A stretch of 64,000 nucleotides of DNA from positions 806,001 to 870,000 of the forward strand of contig NZ_CP021109.1 of assembly GCF_002119725.1 (NCBI RefSeq), given 5' to 3'. Below the pieces are notes generated by a model. The model was given only the letters and a program-made list of their open reading frames with translations. It ran no database searches and had not been told where the DNA came from. This document shows positions 43,528 to 53,540 of this stretch, piece after piece; position 1 is the first letter of the stretch, and each line of letters starts with the position of its first letter. Made by a program: the position numbers and the translations under genes. Source of the DNA: Bordetella genomosp. 9. GTDB lineage: Bacteria > Pseudomonadota > Gammaproteobacteria > Burkholderiales > Burkholderiaceae_B.

Positions 43528-44898
43528 TTATTGCAGCAGCGTCGCGGCCAGGCCCGCGGCCGCGCAGGCGCCGATCAACGGGATCACGCCCGCCTTGAAA
43601 CGGAACAGGGCGATGGCGGCCGCCAGCGCGAGCAGGGCCGAGAAGGCGTCGAAACGGCCATGGAGGCCATCCGGCCAGAAGACGTGGTAGCCGAAAAAAA
43701 ACGCCAGGTTCAGGATGACGCCGACCACGGCGGCGGTGATTGCGGTCAACGGGCCGGTGAAGGCCATGTCCTTTTTCGTGGCCTCCACCAGGGGGCCGCC
43801 GGCCAGGATGAAGGCGAAGGAGGGCAGGAACGTGAACCACGTCACGACCGCGGCGCCCAGCGCGCCGCTCAGAAAGGGCAGGCCCGGCCCGAGCAGCGTG
43901 TGCGCATGCCCGGCGACGTAGCCGACGAAGGCGGTGACCATGATGAGCGGCCCCGGGGTGGTCTCGCCCAGCGCCAGCCCGTCGAGCATTTGCGTGGCGG
44001 TCAGCCAGCCATAGTGGCCCACCACGGCCTGCTGGATATACGGCAACAGGGCATAGGCCCCGCCAAAAGCCAGCAGCGCAGCCTTGGTGAAGAACCAGCC
44101 CATCTGTGTGTACGCGCCCTGCCAGCCGTACAGCGCCGCCAGCAGGCCCAGCGGCGCAGCCCACAGCGCCAGAGCGCCCGCGGCCACCAGCCACAGCCGG
44201 CGCCACCGGAACCGCGCATGGGGCGGCGTGGGCGTGTCGTCGTCGATCAGCGCCGTCGAGTCACGGGCCGCTTGCCCGTGCCCGGCGCTTCCCAATGAGA
44301 ACCGCTCGGGCCATGCTTTGCCGCCCGCGAAGCCGAGTATGGCTGCGGCGGCGACGATCAGCGGGAAGGGAACGTTGAACGCGAAGATGGCGATGAAGGC
44401 CGCCGCGGCAATGGCCCACAGCGCGCCGTTCTTCAGGGCGCGGGTGCCGATGCGATGCGCCGCATGCAGCACGATCGCCGTCACGGCGGGCTTGATGCCG
44501 TAGAAGATCCCGGCGACCACGGGCAGGTGCCCGAACGCCATGTAGACCCAGGACAGCGCGATCAGGATGAACAGCGACGGCAGCACGAACAGGCCGCCGG
44601 CGACGATGCCGCCGCGCGTGCGGTGCAACAGCCATCCGATATAGGTGGCGAGTTGTTGGGCCTCGGGACCGGGCAGCACCATGCAGTAGTTCAAGGCATG
44701 CAGGAAACGGCCTTCGCTGATCCAGCGCCGGCGTTCCACCAGTTCGGTGTGCATGATGGCGATCTGCCCGGCCGGGCCGCCGAAGCTGATGAAGCCGAGT
44801 TTGAGCCAGAACCAGAACGCCTCGCGGAAGCTGACCGGCGATGGCGGCGGGTCGCGAGTGTCCGACGACGAAGGGGCGGATCGAAAGGCGGCTGTCAT
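43528..44898 (-). CDS. chrA: Chromate transporter, two-domain ChrA type
   Basis: Inner-membrane protein of 456 residues built of two homologous halves, as in long-chain CHR proteins. The first half has FWFWLKLGFISFGGPAGQIA and LNYCMVLPGPEAQQLATYIGW. The second half has FFTKAALLAFGGAYALLPY and LALGETTPGPLIMVTAFVGY. These paired FGG and PGP motifs are the family hallmarks. The protein exports chromate, at least in characterised members. The start at 44898 lacks a clear ribosome site; GTG at 44922 is an alternative. No chrB regulator adjoins. Confidence 0.88.
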   Translation of the reverse strand: MTAAFRSAPSSSDTRDPPPSPVSFREAFWFWLKLGFISFGGPAGQIAIMHTELVERRRWISEGRFLHALNYCMVLPGPEAQQLATYIGWLLHRTRGGIVAGGLFVLPSLFILIALSWVYMAFGHLPVVAGIFYGIKPAVTAIVLHAAHRIGTRALKNGALWAIAAAAFIAIFAFNVPFPLIVAAAAILGFAGGKAWPERFSLGSAGHGQAARDSTALIDDDTPTPPHARFRWRRLWLVAAGALALWAAPLGLLAALYGWQGAYTQMGWFFTKAALLAFGGAYALLPYIQQAVVGHYGWLTATQMLDGLALGETTPGPLIMVTAFVGYVAGHAHTLLGPGLPFLSGALGAAVVTWFTFLPSFAFILAGGPLVEATKKDMAFTGPLTAITAAVVGVILNLAFFFGYHVFWPDGLHGRFDAFSALLALAAAIALFRFKAGVIPLIGACAAAGLAATLLQ

Positions 44899-45655
44899 GG
44901 ATGTGTCATGGTTCAAAAGCACCGCCGCGCGGCAGGACTTCCTGCCGCCGCATGGCGCCGGACCGCGCGGATTGTCGCAGGAATCTCATTGCAACGCGGA
45001 CTGCGCCTCGGATGCAGCGGGAAAAGCAGCGGCGAAGCGGTGGCAAAGGACGGCGGCAGAAGCGGCGGCGAGCGATTGCAGCTTTATCGCGGATGAAGCA
45101 GGGCCGTAACGGCGCCAACGGGATGCCAGCAATAGATACCGTCCCCTTCCGAAGGGCGCGACGGCCAGGCTATTTCGTGCGAAGGCGTCCGATTAATGGC
45201 GAACATGGCAGTTCGCGAGGCCCAGAGCGGAACCCCTGCCATATGGCCGATACGAAGGCGGCGATCCGGTGGCGCATCGGCGCTGCCACTCATTCACCGC
45301 CTTGATGGCCTTTCGTTGATGATTCACTCCGTGCCTGCATTCCGCCGTCCCCCGACCCTTGCCGCCTGTTGGCGCGCGTCACCTCTCCCTTTCTATCGCC
45401 CGTCCTGAACGGCAACCCTGGAAGTCACCCATCCGAGGCAAGCCGTCCCCTGCTCGTCACGCGGGCGCGCGGGCCGGAGAGCTTGGCGGTCCAGCCCTCG
45501 GCTTTGCCAGCGCGGCACGGCTGCTCCCGATCGGGATTTGTTAGCCGGGGGCTCTCCACGTTCGCCGTCGCACCGCCATCGCGCCATGCTGCCGTGCGGA
45601 CATGGCCGGCCCGCGGGCAGGCGCCGCTGTTTCACTCTTGACAACCCTCCACCGT
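44899..45655. other. Long intergenic region upstream of autotransporter
   Basis: 757 bases between the divergent chrA and autotransporter genes. I see no coding region with family features; the short open frames are basic, low-complexity and overlap one another. No clear hairpin or promoter pair was found, although the autotransporter promoter must lie here. Confidence 0.5.
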
Positions 45656-48600
45656 ATGAAGCCATCCAAGCATCCGAACAAAAACGGCGCCTTCGCTGCC
45701 GATCCCGCTCACCCCGCACAGAAAGAGAACGCGGCTCATTCGGCCGCGGACGCCCGTCCGCCCGCTGCGGCGCCGCGCTGGATCAGCCGGGCGCTGTACG
45801 GCGCCGCATCCGTCGGGTTCCTGGTATGTCCCGGCGCGGGCGTGTTTGCCGCGGACGATGCCGCGCAGACCGGGCGGGACAAAGCACGGACGCTTTTTGC
45901 ACGGCAGGGAAACGCCGGCTTGGCGCAGTATGCGCCCGTCCCGCGGCATCCGGGCGCCGCGCCGCATGACAGCGCAATGCGCGATGTGTACCGCGACGAA
46001 GATGCGCCGAACAGCATTGGCGCCTTGCTCCGCGGCGAAAACCGTGATCTTTACCGCGTCGACGTGACGCTGCGCGGCGCGAACAGCACGGGGATGCGGC
46101 TGACGCCTGCGTCCCGGCTTACGGTTGATGAGACGGATATCAACGTGCACGGCCCTGACAGCACGGCGTTTTCCATGCAAGGAAGAAAACCGGCGCCGGG
46201 CGACAAGCTATGGCAACCCGGCGAGACCAGCGCCCACGTTGCCAACGGCGTTATCCGGACCACTGGCGCGCGTTCTCCCGCGATCCAGCTATCGCACTCC
46301 ATGCTGACGCTGAAAGGAATCTGCGTGTCCGCGGAAGGACCCGGCGCGCGCTTTGCCGTCGGCAACGAATCCGGCGTCTTCCGGATGGAGGGCAATCGGA
46401 CGCAACCGACGCTGAAAAGCACGGGCTACGCCATGGCCGCGTGGACCAGCAACACGAGCCAAAAAGCGAAGTTCCATTTGAAGCGCGTGTCCGTGACGAG
46501 CGACGTCCATGGCCTGCTGGAGGTAGGGCGCGGCGAGGGGGACGCAGGCAAGGCGCCGCCGGCAAGTGTCGACCTGATCCTGGATGAGACCAACGCGATC
46601 GGCGATGTGCGAGGCGGCACACCGCTATCGCCAAGTGCCGATATCACCTTGCTGAACCGCTCCAGTTGGCAGGGCGCTACTGACGTCGGCAGAAGAGTGG
46701 AGGTGCGCAGCGGCAGCGAGTGGAAGATCGACGATCATTCCCGTGTCGATACGCTGTTCACGGAAGCCGGCACCGCCGTCGCGTTTCAGGACAGGGCGCC
46801 CATCGCGGGCAGCCGCAAGGCGTTCTATACCCTGGAGTCGGCCCATCTCCATGGAGAGAGCGAATTCCGCATCACGACGGATATGTCAACGGTAAGCAGC
46901 GACAAGCTCGTGGTGAAAAAGACCGTGGAGGGCCGGCATGTGATCGCGCCGGGCAATGTCGGTCAAGCGCCGGAAAAGATCACCTCCGTCGATGTGGCCG
47001 ACGTGCCGAAGGGCGGCGCCGCCGGATTCGCCTTGCCCGGCGGCGCGCCGACCGTCCAGCTCGCCGGCCATTCCTATACGTTGCAGAGCACACAGGAGGA
47101 AACCGGTAGGGAAACGGTTTGGCTGGTTCCGGAGGGCGCTCCCTTCATCCGGCCTTTCTGGGCCGCCAAGGATCCGTCCACGCCGCCTCGTGAAACCAAA
47201 GTGGTGGCCGAAATCTCCCGCGGTGTCGAGAACTCCCGCTACACGATGCAGGAGGATCCGCTGCGCGAGCCGAAGGTGATCGCCGAAATGCCCGCCGTCA
47301 TCCATGGCGTCCCCGATCCGATACGGCCGGAAACGCCGCGCGAACCGACGGAGGTTGCGGAGACGCCGGCCGTGGTCCAACGCGTCTTCGCCACGATGCA
47401 GCTGGACCCGCCGCGCGCGACCAAGGTGGTGGCCGAGATTTCCCGCGGTGTCGAGAACTCCCGCTACACGATGCAGGAGGATCCGCTGCGCGAACCGAAG
47501 GTGATCGCCGAAATGCCCGCCGTCATCCATGGCGTCCCCGATCCGATACGGCCGGAAACGCCGCGCGAACCGACGGAAGTTGCGGAGACGCCGGCCGTGG
47601 TCCAACGCGTCTTCGCCACGATGCAGCTGGAGCCGCCGCGCGAAACCAAAGTCGTGGCCGAGATTTCCCGCGGTGTCGAGAACTCCCGCTACACGATGCA
47701 GGAGGATCCGCTGCGCGAGCCGAAGGTGATCGCTGAAATGCCCGCGGTTGTCGAAGGCACGGGTGAATCGATGGAGCTGGATCGCGCGCGGCCCAAAACA
47801 AAGGTCGTCGCCGTAGCGCCCGCTGTTACCCATGGCGAGGGTGCCGAGACGGAACCGAAGGCGCCCGTCTCTGACCAGCCGGAAGGCAACGAACCCGCGG
47901 CGCCTCGGGCCCCGGAGAACCCCAAGGTGCCGCCCCGCGACGACGGCGGCGAGTCCGGAGCGGGCGGCGATGGCGTGAACGCGGACGGTGACCCGGGCAA
48001 CGATCCGGGCAACGATCCAGGCAACGATCCAGGCAACGATCCGGGCAACGCGGACGAGGACGGCAAACAGGACAAGCGGAAGGAGCGGGCAAAGCAAAAG
48101 GAGCAGGACAAGCAGCAGGAGCAGGACAAGCAAGAGGAACAGGGCGAAGCGCAGGATGGCGAGCACGCCGAAGAGACCGGGCAGGAAGAGACGGCGCAGG
48201 AAGAGACGGCGCAGGGAGAGACGGCACAGGAAGAGGCTGAGGAGGAGGCTGAGGAAGAGGAGCCCCCCGTCGAGGAAGAAGCGCCGCAGGAACAGGCCGC
48301 GGCGCAGGCGGAACCCCCGCCGCCGCCGGCTGCGCCGCCAATGTCGCCCGGCATGGCGATGGCCGTGACGAACTCCGGGCTGGCAGCGGGTCAAAGCCTG
48401 TGGAATGCGCAACTCGGCGCGGTGAACCGGCGCCTGCGTGCCGTCCGCGACGGCGGCGCTTCCACTCTGCCGACCGGCATCCACGCTGTTGACGAAACCG
48501 GGACAGGCATCTGGTTCGACGGCGTGGAAGGGCGCCAGAAAATCCGGCATCCGCTGACGGGCGAGTACAAGCAGGACATCTATGGCTTCGTGATGGGGAT

Positions 48601-49297
48601 CGATCGCGCCATCGATGTGAAGGCCGGCCGCTGGCATCTCGGTCCGCTGGTGGGGTACCTGAATTCCAGCCGCGATTTCAAGGACGGCAAGGGCAACACC
48701 CATAGCGTTCAGTTGGGCGCCTACGCGACCTTCCTGAGTGCCGGCGGCAGCTACTTCACGGCTATTGTCTCGGCCGGACGTTATCAACATCGGATGCGCG
48801 TGGCGGATGAGCCGCGGGCGCAGACGACCACGGGATCGTTCCGCAACAAGGGCGCCGGCGTTTCGCTGGAGGCCGGCAAGCGTATGGACCTGCCAAAACG
48901 CTGGTTCGTCGAGCCGCACGCCGGTATCGATTACCTGCGTGTCGGCGGTTCGCGCTATCGCCTGAGCGACGACACGAAGGTGCGCGACCACGGCGGCCAT
49001 TCGCGCCAGGTGCGCGCCGGTCTGCGCGTGGGGCGTGACGTGGAAGGAGGCAATGGCGGCATCCTGACCCCGTACGTGCGCGTCGGCATGGCGCACGAGT
49101 TTGGCAACCGCAATCGCGTCACCGCAGGCGGCACGACGACGGCTGCGGATCTGGGCGGCAACCGCCTGGAAGCCGGCCTGGGGCTGGAGGCGAAGTTCGG
49201 AAAAGGCAACAGCGCCTACGTCGACTACGGCTATGCGAAGGGCAGCCGCTTCGAGCAGCCTCGCGTGGTGACGGTCGGCTTCCAGTATCGCTGGTAA
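45656..49297 (+). CDS. Autotransporter outer-membrane protein with 75-residue passenger repeats
   Basis: Intact type Va autotransporter of 1213 residues. An extended N-region (about 40 residues) precedes the signal helix SRALYGAASVGFLVCPGAGVFA. The passenger is beta-rich to about residue 500. Then come two full and one partial 75-residue repeats (EPKVIAEMPAV, RPETPREPTEVAETPAVV), a five-fold NDPG repeat, and a Gln/Glu/Lys-rich stalk ending in a Pro-rich segment. The translocator begins near MSPGMAMAVTNSGLAAGQSLWNAQL. The barrel includes GIWFDGVEG and ends in aromatic FQYRW, the usual outer-membrane signal. No good ribosome site precedes the chosen ATG; the frame is open from 45602. It is probably a surface adhesin; the ligand is unknown. 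Confidence 0.88.
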   Translation: MKPSKHPNKNGAFAADPAHPAQKENAAHSAADARPPAAAPRWISRALYGAASVGFLVCPGAGVFAADDAAQTGRDKARTLFARQGNAGLAQYAPVPRHPGAAPHDSAMRDVYRDEDAPNSIGALLRGENRDLYRVDVTLRGANSTGMRLTPASRLTVDETDINVHGPDSTAFSMQGRKPAPGDKLWQPGETSAHVANGVIRTTGARSPAIQLSHSMLTLKGICVSAEGPGARFAVGNESGVFRMEGNRTQPTLKSTGYAMAAWTSNTSQKAKFHLKRVSVTSDVHGLLEVGRGEGDAGKAPPASVDLILDETNAIGDVRGGTPLSPSADITLLNRSSWQGATDVGRRVEVRSGSEWKIDDHSRVDTLFTEAGTAVAFQDRAPIAGSRKAFYTLESAHLHGESEFRITTDMSTVSSDKLVVKKTVEGRHVIAPGNVGQAPEKITSVDVADVPKGGAAGFALPGGAPTVQLAGHSYTLQSTQEETGRETVWLVPEGAPFIRPFWAAKDPSTPPRETKVVAEISRGVENSRYTMQEDPLREPKVIAEMPAVIHGVPDPIRPETPREPTEVAETPAVVQRVFATMQLDPPRATKVVAEISRGVENSRYTMQEDPLREPKVIAEMPAVIHGVPDPIRPETPREPTEVAETPAVVQRVFATMQLEPPRETKVVAEISRGVENSRYTMQEDPLREPKVIAEMPAVVEGTGESMELDRARPKTKVVAVAPAVTHGEGAETEPKAPVSDQPEGNEPAAPRAPENPKVPPRDDGGESGAGGDGVNADGDPGNDPGNDPGNDPGNDPGNADEDGKQDKRKERAKQKEQDKQQEQDKQEEQGEAQDGEHAEETGQEETAQEETAQGETAQEEAEEEAEEEEPPVEEEAPQEQAAAQAEPPPPPAAPPMSPGMAMAVTNSGLAAGQSLWNAQLGAVNRRLRAVRDGGASTLPTGIHAVDETGTGIWFDGVEGRQKIRHPLTGEYKQDIYGFVMGIDRAIDVKAGRWHLGPLVGYLNSSRDFKDGKGNTHSVQLGAYATFLSAGGSYFTAIVSAGRYQHRMRVADEPRAQTTTGSFRNKGAGVSLEAGKRMDLPKRWFVEPHAGIDYLRVGGSRYRLSDDTKVRDHGGHSRQVRAGLRVGRDVEGGNGGILTPYVRVGMAHEFGNRNRVTAGGTTTAADLGGNRLEAGLGLEAKFGKGNSAYVDYGYAKGSRFEQPRVVTVGFQYRW
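47192..47755 (+). repeat. 225-base tandem repeat in autotransporter passenger
   Basis: Units at 47192-47416 and 47417-47641 are nearly identical and are followed by a partial third copy from 47642 to about 47755. Each unit codes for 75 residues. The near identity at the DNA level points to recent duplication or gene-conversion, and in-frame expansion or contraction by recombination is possible. Confidence 0.92.
47990..48049 (+). repeat. 12-base tandem repeat coding NDPG
   Basis: Five head-to-tail copies of GATCCGGGCAAC-like units code for a D-P-G-N run in the passenger, just before the Gln/Glu-rich stalk. A shorter 15-base repeat coding for E-E-T-A-Q follows near 48180-48235. Units of 12 and 15 bases keep the frame if copies change. 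Confidence 0.9.
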
Positions 49298-49305
49298 TGA
49301 AGGGC

Positions 49306-49331
49306 GGCCTTGCCCGCATGCGGGCAAGGCC
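49306..49331. terminator. Perfect 26-base palindrome after autotransporter
   Basis: Arms of 13 bases (49306-49318 and 49319-49331) are exactly complementary, beginning 9 bases after the autotransporter stop. No T tract follows, so it is either a strong 3' stem that protects or ends the message, or a terminator serving both this gene and the convergent DUF2243 gene. Confidence 0.55.
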
Positions 49332-49348
49332 CGGCCCCATCGGCAGGT

Positions 49349-50173
49349 CTAGCTTGCGCCGGTGCGGTGCTTCGGCGAGAGCCAGGCCGCGCAACCGGCG
49401 GGTCCTCCCTGGCCGGCGACATACATGGCGCCGTGGCGGTAGAGGCGCCAGGCATCCAGGTCCTGCGCACCGGCCAGCACCCAGACCGCGCCGGCGCGGT
49501 CGGTCCAGGCAATCCGCGCGCCGGTGCCTTTCAGGGCGGCGAGCATCGCCGCGCCGCCCTGGCCAGGCCGCATCACGACCGTCATCGTGTCGCCGTATCC
49601 CCGCAAGGGAAACAGATTCAGCGTGCCGGCAAGCAGGCACGCGCCGGCCAGTCCCATCGCAAGTCCGCGGTGCCCGGGACTCGATCCCGCAGGACGGCGC
49701 CGCAGCCACCATCCCGCCGCCAACGGGATCAGGCCGAAGACGATCAGCCAGGCCAGATCCCACAACAGCGGATTGTCCGAGTCCATGCGGATGCGATGGA
49801 TGCGCGTGATCCAGTGCGACAGGACGGCGTCCAGCACATGCCAGACGCCGAAGCCTATCCAGAAGTTGGCGAGCAATCGGCGGCCGCCGCGCGGCAGCGA
49901 TAGATCGGCGCGCGCGCGATAGAGCAGGTAAAGCCCCGCCAGCCCGATGACGTACATGACCGCGTGGAAAAGGCCGTCCGCCATGACCTGTATCCGCAGG
50001 TCGGCAAAGCGCGGGGATTGCAGTCCCGACAGCAGATGGTGCCACTGCAGGATCTGGTGCAGCAGTATGCCGTCGAAGAAGCCGCTGACCGCGAAGCCGA
50101 GCGTATAGCCGGCCCAGTTGTAAGAGGGGGAATAGCGCGTTTCCGCGCGGTACATGGTATGGGCTGCATTCAT
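49349..50173 (-). CDS. DUF2243 domain-containing membrane protein
   Basis: Polytopic membrane protein of 274 residues. The DUF2243 part is SGFFDGILLHQILQWHHLLSG (residues 29-49) and GVWHVLDAVLSHWITRIHRI, rich in conserved histidines that could bind a metal or heme. About five hydrophobic helices occur in the first 205 residues. The last ~70 residues are soluble (DTMTVVMRPGQGGAAMLAALKG onward), an extra C-terminal domain. The start at 50173 has a GAGGAA site. Function is not established. Confidence 0.83.
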   Translation of the reverse strand: MNAAHTMYRAETRYSPSYNWAGYTLGFAVSGFFDGILLHQILQWHHLLSGLQSPRFADLRIQVMADGLFHAVMYVIGLAGLYLLYRARADLSLPRGGRRLLANFWIGFGVWHVLDAVLSHWITRIHRIRMDSDNPLLWDLAWLIVFGLIPLAAGWWLRRRPAGSSPGHRGLAMGLAGACLLAGTLNLFPLRGYGDTMTVVMRPGQGGAAMLAALKGTGARIAWTDRAGAVWVLAGAQDLDAWRLYRHGAMYVAGQGGPAGCAAWLSPKHRTGAS

Positions 50174-50503
50174 GGCTGTTCCTCGCGCTGGCCGGGGCGT
50201 CCGGCGGGCGGCCGCCCTGCGGGAATCGGTCAAGCGATAAAGGCGGCGCGCCGCGGATTTCCAGAAAACGAAAACGCGGGGCAGCAGGTTTCGGACCTGC
50301 CGCGGCCGCGACCGGAGCCGACATGGAGTCCGCCTCGGCATGCGATTTGCAAAACCGCCAGGCGCAATCGCAACGTATCGCTTGCACGATCGGCGCGATA
50401 CTCGCAACATCGTCGCATTCCGGCGGTCGCCGCGACGGGCCTTGCCCAGGTCCGGCCGGTCCCCGTAGCGGGAAGCTGCCGGAGCTGTACACGGAGGTTT
50501 GAC
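50174..50503. other. Divergent intergenic region
   Basis: 330 bases between the DUF2243 start (minus) and the unknown gene at 50504 (plus). It presumably carries both promoters. No gene, palindrome or clear promoter pair was recognised. Confidence 0.5.
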
Positions 50504-51151
50504 GTGGACATCTTCGAAACCATCACGGCTCACCAGGAAGCGATGCGCCTGCCGCTGTACGCGGTCACCGTTACCGCCGCGGCGCGCGTCGACACGCCGG
50601 TTCTGTTGATCCTGCACTGGCACGGCTTTCGCCGCGAAACGCCACTGCGTCTGGCGGGCGGCGAACAGCCGCCGGCCCGGCCCGTCGCCGGTTCGGCGCT
50701 GCAGATCGACGACCATTGGGATTCGGTCGCGGCGCTGGACCAGGCCATGCTGGATGCGGCGTGGCGCCTGGGCGCGTGGGATGTCGAGCGCGAGACGCGG
50801 CCGCCATGGTGGCGGCTGGGCGCGCCGGCAGGAGAAGCGTTGGCCTGCCGGCGGGCGTTCGGGGAATACCCGGACGCCGATCCTGGCGAGGAGACGGTCA
50901 TCGCGGAGGCGCCGGACCGTCCCGCCATGATGGAGATGGCGGCCCGCCGGGGCTATATCCGCTGGCTGTTCCGTCCGCGCAAGGCGGGGCTGTGGGCGGA
51001 ACTGAACGACGAGGACAGCACCGTGGACGAAGCGGGCGGGCGGCAACCGCCTTGCCCCGTTGCGCCGCGCCCCTGGACGGGCGCGGACCGCAGCCGCACC
51101 GTTTACCGGCTCGGCCATGTCGATCGGCTCATCCTGCCTGATTCAATTTGA
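50504..51151 (+). CDS. Hypothetical protein, Trp-rich
   Basis: Protein of 215 residues that I do not recognise. The GTG start at 50504 is chosen because a GGAGG site lies 6 bases upstream; no ATG fits as well. It is soluble, with a beta-rich start ([27 protein letters not shown]), a tryptophan-rich middle ([21 protein letters not shown]) and an acidic second half. It ends about 25 bases before the sigma-32-like promoter of groES. Codon use looks normal for the window, so it is a real gene, but no function can be assigned. Confidence 0.65.
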   Translation: MDIFETITAHQEAMRLPLYAVTVTAAARVDTPVLLILHWHGFRRETPLRLAGGEQPPARPVAGSALQIDDHWDSVAALDQAMLDAAWRLGAWDVERETRPPWWRLGAPAGEALACRRAFGEYPDADPGEETVIAEAPDRPAMMEMAARRGYIRWLFRPRKAGLWAELNDEDSTVDEAGGRQPPCPVAPRPWTGADRSRTVYRLGHVDRLILPDSI

Positions 51152-51175
51152 TACAAACTCGTCGCCGCCCCGCCT

Positions 51176-51203
51176 CTTGAAGGCGGGCGGACAGCCCTTA
51201 TCT
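51176..51203 (+). promoter_or_regulatory. Sigma-32-like heat-shock promoter of groES-groEL
   Basis: CTTGAA at 51176-51181, 13 bases, then CCCTTATCT at 51195-51203. This fits the heat-shock sigma factor pattern (CTTGAA, 11-16 bases, CCCCATnT) with two mismatches in the -10 box. It lies about 118 bases upstream of groES. No CIRCE inverted repeat was seen, so HrcA control is unlikely. Confidence 0.55.
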
Positions 51204-51320
51204 CCCGGTCCGCGGCCGCTCCGGCCGCCTGATGCGCCCCGCCGCCGCCATTCCTGGCGCTGTCCGCGGGGCTGCATGGATTCCCTTTCTGGTGATCTGT
51301 CATCGCTTAGGAGATCAATC

Positions 51321-51635
51321 ATGAAGATTCGTCCCCTTCACGACCGGGTTATCGTCAAGCGAATCGAAGCGCAGCGCAAGACCGCTTCCGGCATCGTGAT
51401 TCCGGACACCGCCGCGGACAAGCCCGAACAGGGCGAAATCATCGCGGTTGGCAGCGGCAAGGTCCTGCAGGACGGCACGGTGCGCCCGCTGCAACTGAAA
51501 GTCGGCGACCAGGTGCTGTTCGGAAAATATTCCGGCCAGACGGTCAAGGTGGACGGCGAAGAGCTGCTGGTGATGCGCGAGGACGACATCTTCGCGGTAT
51601 TCGAGCAGACCAGCGAGCTGAAAAAAGCCGCCTGA
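51321..51635 (+). CDS. groES: Co-chaperonin GroES
   Basis: Ten-kDa chaperonin subunit of 104 residues that caps GroEL as a heptamer in the cytoplasm. It has [15 protein letters not shown], the mobile-loop region [23 protein letters not shown], and the C-terminal [28 protein letters not shown] tail [10 protein letters not shown] extends beyond the usual end of about residue 95. The start has an AGGAGA site 7 bases upstream. It is followed 39 bases later by groEL. The tail and the partner's lack of a GGM end suggest a second, non-housekeeping groESL pair. Confidence 0.95.
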   Translation: MKIRPLHDRVIVKRIEAQRKTASGIVIPDTAADKPEQGEIIAVGSGKVLQDGTVRPLQLKVGDQVLFGKYSGQTVKVDGEELLVMREDDIFAVFEQTSELKKAA

Positions 51636-51647
51636 TCCCCCGCATAA

Positions 51648-53297
<1,650 letters not shown>

Positions 53298-53327
53298 TCG
53301 CCTCGGACATCCTCGCCTGCATGCTTG

Positions 53328-53361
53328 AAAACCGCGCCGCCCCTGGTGGCGCGGTTTTTTT
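53328..53361 (+). terminator. Rho-independent terminator of groESL
   Basis: AAACCGCGCC (53329-53338) and its perfect complement (53348-53357) enclose a 9-base loop, and the stem runs directly into a T tract to 53361. It lies 31 bases after the groEL stop. This is the clearest intrinsic terminator in the window. Confidence 0.9.
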
Positions 53362-53540
53362 CTGTCGGTAGGATGCATCGATGCGTCGCATCGGCGCTGC
53401 GGAACGGGCGCTCGAAGCCGGCTTGGCGCGGGTGGAAGCGGCACGCCTGCGGACCGGCCGCGGCGGCGTCGCCCGGAAGGCGCGCCATTGCACGTAAAAT
53501 CGCCGCGCCGGGGCGATGGTTCTCGCATTGCGCGGCCATC

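Noticed and set aside
44923-45601. Several short open frames between chrA and the autotransporter.
   Set aside because: They overlap each other on both strands, are basic and low-complexity, and none has a ribosome site or family feature.
45638-45643. TTGACA resembling a -35 box just before the autotransporter start.
   Set aside because: No -10 box follows at the right distance and the chosen start codon lies in between.
46886-49327. Open frame of 813 codons on the minus strand opposite the autotransporter.
   Set aside because: Composition and repeats mirror the coding strand; the sense frame has signal peptide, passenger and barrel.
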